Origin: Candidatus Gastranaerophilales bacterium HUM_12
GTDB taxonomy: Bacteria > Cyanobacteriota > Vampirovibrionia > Gastranaerophilales > Gastranaerophilaceae
DNA length: 6,419 nucleotides
NCBI GenBank assembly: GCA_002102825.1
Contig: DABJ01000029.1
Span: forward strand, 69,445-75,863
Reading direction: 5' to 3'
A program made the translations under genes and the position numbers. Positions 3,711 to 6,419 of the stretch are shown here, in pieces (the first letter of the stretch is position 1; every line of letters begins with the position of its first letter). The notes under the pieces are model-generated. The model did not search any database and was not told where the DNA came from. It saw nothing but the letters and a program-made list of their open reading frames with translations.

Positions 3711-6395
3711 ATGACAACAAAAAACAAAAAAGCTGTTGAAAGCCTTGAAAAGACTTTAACAAAGTCTAACTTGGTTGATTCTGCTGAACAATTAGAACTT
3801 CTTGTTGAAAGAGTAAAAAAAGCTCAAAAAATATACTCTAAATTCACTCAAGAACAAGTTGACAAAATTTTCAAAGCTGCTGCTACCGCGGCAGACAAAG
3901 CACGTATTCCTTTAGCTAGAATGGCTATCGAAGAAACTGGCATGGGTGTTTTAGAAGATAAAATCATCAAAAACCACTTTGCTTCTGAATACATTTACAA
4001 CAAACACAAAAATGCTAAAACTTGTGGCATTATTAAAGAAAATAAAGCTGATGGTATCAAAATTGTTGCTGAACCTCTTGGAGTTATTGCAGGTATCGTT
4101 CCTACAACTAACCCAACTTCAACAGTAATTTTTAAATCATTGATTGCTTTGAAAACAAGAAACGCAATCATCTTCTCACCACACCCTAGAGCTGCTAAAT
4201 CAACAATTGAAGCTGCTAAAATCGTTTTAGAAGCTGCAGTTAAAGCTGGTGCTCCAGAAGATATCATTGGTTGGATTGATGTTCCATCTATTGAATTGTC
4301 TAGTCAATTGATGCAACACCCATCTATTTCTTGTATCTTAGCTACAGGTGGTCCTGGCATGGTTAAAGCTGCTTACTCATCAGGTAATCCGGCTTTAGGT
4401 GTAGGCCCTGGTAATGCTTGTGCTTTAATTGATGAAACTGCTGATATTCAAATGGCTGTTTCTTCAATCTTGATGTCAAAAACATTTGATAACGGTATGA
4501 TTTGTGCTTCTGAACAATCAGTTGTTGTTGTTGATGAAATCTACGAACAAGTTAAAAAAGAATTCATCTACAGAGGTGCATACTTGTTAAGTGCTGAAGA
4601 TGAAAAGAAAATGATTGCTCTTCCATTCATCGATCCAAAACGTGGTACAGCACACCCTCAAATCGTTGGTCAAAGTGCTTATAACATTGCAAAACTTTCT
4701 GGATTTGATATTCCTGAAACTTCAAAAATATTATTAGCTGAAAGACCGGAAGTAGATTGGGAAGATCCATTCTCAAGAGAAAAATTATCTCCAATCTTGA
4801 CTATGTACAGAGCTAAAGATTTTGAAGATGCTGCTAATGTTGCTTATACATTAGTATCTAAAGGTGGCGCAGGTCACACTGCAGATTTATATACAGATGC
4901 TCGTCATCAAGAAAGAATTGATAAGTATGCTGAAATGATGCCTGCTTGTCGTGTATTGATTAACTCTCCATCAGCTCTTGGTGGTATCGGTGACTTGTTC
5001 AACTTCAAGCTTGAACCATCTCTTTCTTTAGGTTGTGGTTCTTGGGGTAAAAACGCAGTTTCTGGTAACATCGGTGTTGAAAACTTGTTAAACTACAAAA
5101 CTGTAGCAGAAAGGAGAGAAAACATGCTTTGGTTCAAAGTTCCACCTAAAGTTTACTTCAAGAGAGGTGCTGTTGATTTAGCTCTTCGTGAACTAGAAGG
5201 TAAAAAACGTGCATTCATCGTAACTGATAGATTCTTATTCAATTCAGGTGCTGTTGATAGTATCGTTAAAGTGTTAGACGAAATCGGTATTGACCATCAA
5301 ATCTTCTTTGATGTTAAACCGGATCCTACATTATCTACTATTAACCAAGCAATGGAAATGATTAAACCTTATGAACCTGATGTATTCATTTCATTAGGTG
5401 GTGGTTCTCCAATGGATGCTGCTAAAATCATGTGGTTATTATATGAACAACCGGATACAAACTTTGAAGATATCGCAATGAGATTCTTAGATATCAGAAA
5501 AAGAATTTGCAAAATCCCTGAATTGGGTAAAAAAGCTACTATGGTTGCTATCCCAACAACTTCAGGTACCGGTTCAGAAGTTACACCATTTGCAATTATT
5601 ACTGACGATGAAACTCACGTAAAATATGCTATCGCTGATTACGCATTGACTCCAAATATGGCAATTATCGACCCTAACTTTGTTGATGGTATGCCAAAAG
5701 GCTTGACAGCATCTTCAGGTATTGATGCTTTAGTTCACGCAACAGAAGCTTATGTATCTTGCATGGCTACTAACTTCACAAATTCAAATGCTTTAGAAGC
5801 AGCTAAGTTAATCTTCAGATACTTGGAAAGATCATACAATGAAGGTGCTAACGATCCTATCGCAAGAGAAAAAATGCACTATGCAGCTACAATCGCTGGT
5901 ATGGCATTCGCTAACTCATTCTTAGGATTATGTCACTCTATGGCTCACAAATTGGGTGCTATGTTCCACGTACCTCACGGTGTAGCTAACGCATTGTTAT
6001 TCAGACAAATCATCAAATACAATGCTGTTGATTGTCCGAAAAAACAAGCAATCTTCCCTCAATACAAATTCCCTAATGCAAAAGCAAAATATGGTCAAAT
6101 TGCTGATGAATTAGGTTTGGGCGGAAAGAATGACGATGAAAAAGTTGAATTGTACATCAAAGCTATTGAAGATTTGATGAAGAAAATCAACTTACCATTC
6201 TCAATCAAAGAATTTGGTATTGATGAAAAAGAATTCTATGCTAAACTTGATGAAATGGTTGAATTGGCATTCGACGATCAATGTACAGGTGCTAACCCTG
6301 CATACCCTCTAATGTCTGATATTAAACAAATCTATATCGATGCATTTGAAGGTGTTGTAAGAGATTACTATCCTGCAGCTAAAAAATCAAAATAG
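3711..6395 (+). CDS. adhE: Bifunctional acetaldehyde-CoA/alcohol dehydrogenase AdhE
   Basis: Converts acetyl-CoA to acetaldehyde and then ethanol, oxidising two NADH; the main route for recycling NAD+ in many fermenting bacteria. The 894-residue protein is near the usual length (E. coli 891). The CoA-acylating aldehyde dehydrogenase domain spans about 20-465, with VPTTNPTST at 130-138 and catalytic Cys265 in DNGMICASEQS. A short linker (about 466-472) leads to the iron-dependent alcohol dehydrogenase domain, with GGGSP at 563-567, TTSGTGSE at 616-623 and iron ligands D672, H676, H742 and H756. These sit at a constant offset of 19 from E. coli C246, D653, H657, H723 and H737, reflecting a 19-residue Lys/Ser-rich N-terminal extension. 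Such enzymes usually form filamentous spirosomes. The ATG has AAGGAG (3698-3703) seven bases upstream. Frequent AAC, ATC and TTC codons, unlike its AT-ending neighbours, suggest high expression. All catalytic residues are intact. Regulation is probably by Rex at 3639-3656. Confidence 0.98.
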   Translation: MTTKNKKAVESLEKTLTKSNLVDSAEQLELLVERVKKAQKIYSKFTQEQVDKIFKAAATAADKARIPLARMAIEETGMGVLEDKIIKNHFASEYIYNKHKNAKTCGIIKENKADGIKIVAEPLGVIAGIVPTTNPTSTVIFKSLIALKTRNAIIFSPHPRAAKSTIEAAKIVLEAAVKAGAPEDIIGWIDVPSIELSSQLMQHPSISCILATGGPGMVKAAYSSGNPALGVGPGNACALIDETADIQMAVSSILMSKTFDNGMICASEQSVVVVDEIYEQVKKEFIYRGAYLLSAEDEKKMIALPFIDPKRGTAHPQIVGQSAYNIAKLSGFDIPETSKILLAERPEVDWEDPFSREKLSPILTMYRAKDFEDAANVAYTLVSKGGAGHTADLYTDARHQERIDKYAEMMPACRVLINSPSALGGIGDLFNFKLEPSLSLGCGSWGKNAVSGNIGVENLLNYKTVAERRENMLWFKVPPKVYFKRGAVDLALRELEGKKRAFIVTDRFLFNSGAVDSIVKVLDEIGIDHQIFFDVKPDPTLSTINQAMEMIKPYEPDVFISLGGGSPMDAAKIMWLLYEQPDTNFEDIAMRFLDIRKRICKIPELGKKATMVAIPTTSGTGSEVTPFAIITDDETHVKYAIADYALTPNMAIIDPNFVDGMPKGLTASSGIDALVHATEAYVSCMATNFTNSNALEAAKLIFRYLERSYNEGANDPIAREKMHYAATIAGMAFANSFLGLCHSMAHKLGAMFHVPHGVANALLFRQIIKYNAVDCPKKQAIFPQYKFPNAKAKYGQIADELGLGGKNDDEKVELYIKAIEDLMKKINLPFSIKEFGIDEKEFYAKLDEMVELAFDDQCTGANPAYPLMSDIKQIYIDAFEGVVRDYYPAAKKSK
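5111..5126 (+). promoter_or_regulatory. Internal ribosome binding site and in-frame ATG within adhE
   Basis: AAGGAG (5111-5116), seven bases, then ATG (5124-5126) encoding Met472, in frame, at the first residue after the linker. Over 19 bases it differs from the true adhE start signal (3695-3713) at only two positions. Initiation here would give a 423-residue free-standing iron alcohol dehydrogenase domain carrying all the iron ligands. The peptide AERRENM is also conserved in AdhE for protein reasons, so the signal may be partly incidental. Confidence 0.45.
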
Positions 6396-6406
6396 TTTTG
6401 ATTTTT
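6382..6406 (+). terminator. AT-rich hairpin at the adhE stop codon, possible terminator
   Basis: A perfect 11-pair inverted repeat (AAAAATCAAAA at 6382-6392 with TTTTGATTTTT at 6396-6406) has a three-base loop that is exactly the TAG stop codon. The 3' arm is U-rich and ends in five U. With a single G-C pair it is weak for a Rho-independent terminator, and a ribosome terminating on the stop codon would cover it. The window ends 13 bases later, so a stronger terminator may lie beyond. Confidence 0.3.
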
Positions 6407-6419
6407 GAATAAGTTAAAG

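Noticed and set aside
3995..4267. Minus-strand open frame of 90 codons inside adhE
   Set aside because: Antisense to a conserved stretch of the aldehyde dehydrogenase domain; no ribosome site, and its hydrophobic composition is a strand artefact.

Overview
The window looks like chromosomal DNA from a low-GC, fermentative, probably anaerobic bacterium. Every gene has purine-rich Shine-Dalgarno signals and AT-rich codons, and the longest gene is a bifunctional acetaldehyde/alcohol dehydrogenase (AdhE) with what looks like a Rex (NADH-sensing) operator. Phylum cannot be fixed from sequence alone. Clostridia-like Firmicutes fit. A gut Melainabacteria/Gastranaerophilales-type lineage also fits, because of the cyanobacterial-style 'YYNRG' TPR protein and a small protein with an N-terminal 'NISFG' stretch; this second option is an impression, not a demonstrated assignment.

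Layout: the left half is on the minus strand. Read right to left it holds a 96-residue uncharacterised protein (2924-3214), a secreted ten-repeat TPR protein (1501-2688) and an M17 leucyl aminopeptidase (27-1421). Each has its own recognisable promoter. The small gene is followed by a chain of hairpins, at least two of them terminator-like, so it appears to be a one-gene transcription unit. No terminator is visible between the TPR gene and pepA, so some co-transcription is possible. The right half is on the plus strand: a 496-base divergent intergenic region (3215-3710), then adhE (3711-6395), which ends in an AT-rich hairpin whose loop is the stop codon.

No mobile element, CRISPR array, tRNA or rRNA was seen, and none of the genes appears broken. 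The genes share no obvious single pathway: adhE is fermentative redox balancing, pepA is intracellular peptide turnover, the TPR protein is an exported scaffold, and the small protein is unknown.

The points most worth a second look are: (1) the 18-base Rex-type palindrome lying exactly on the adhE -10 box; (2) a second translation start signal inside adhE, at the boundary between its two enzyme domains, that matches the real start signal at 17 of 19 positions and uses the gene's only AGG codon; (3) the orphan small gene, with near-consensus expression signals, a repeated AAGTGTTA motif in its leader and a train of hairpins after it.
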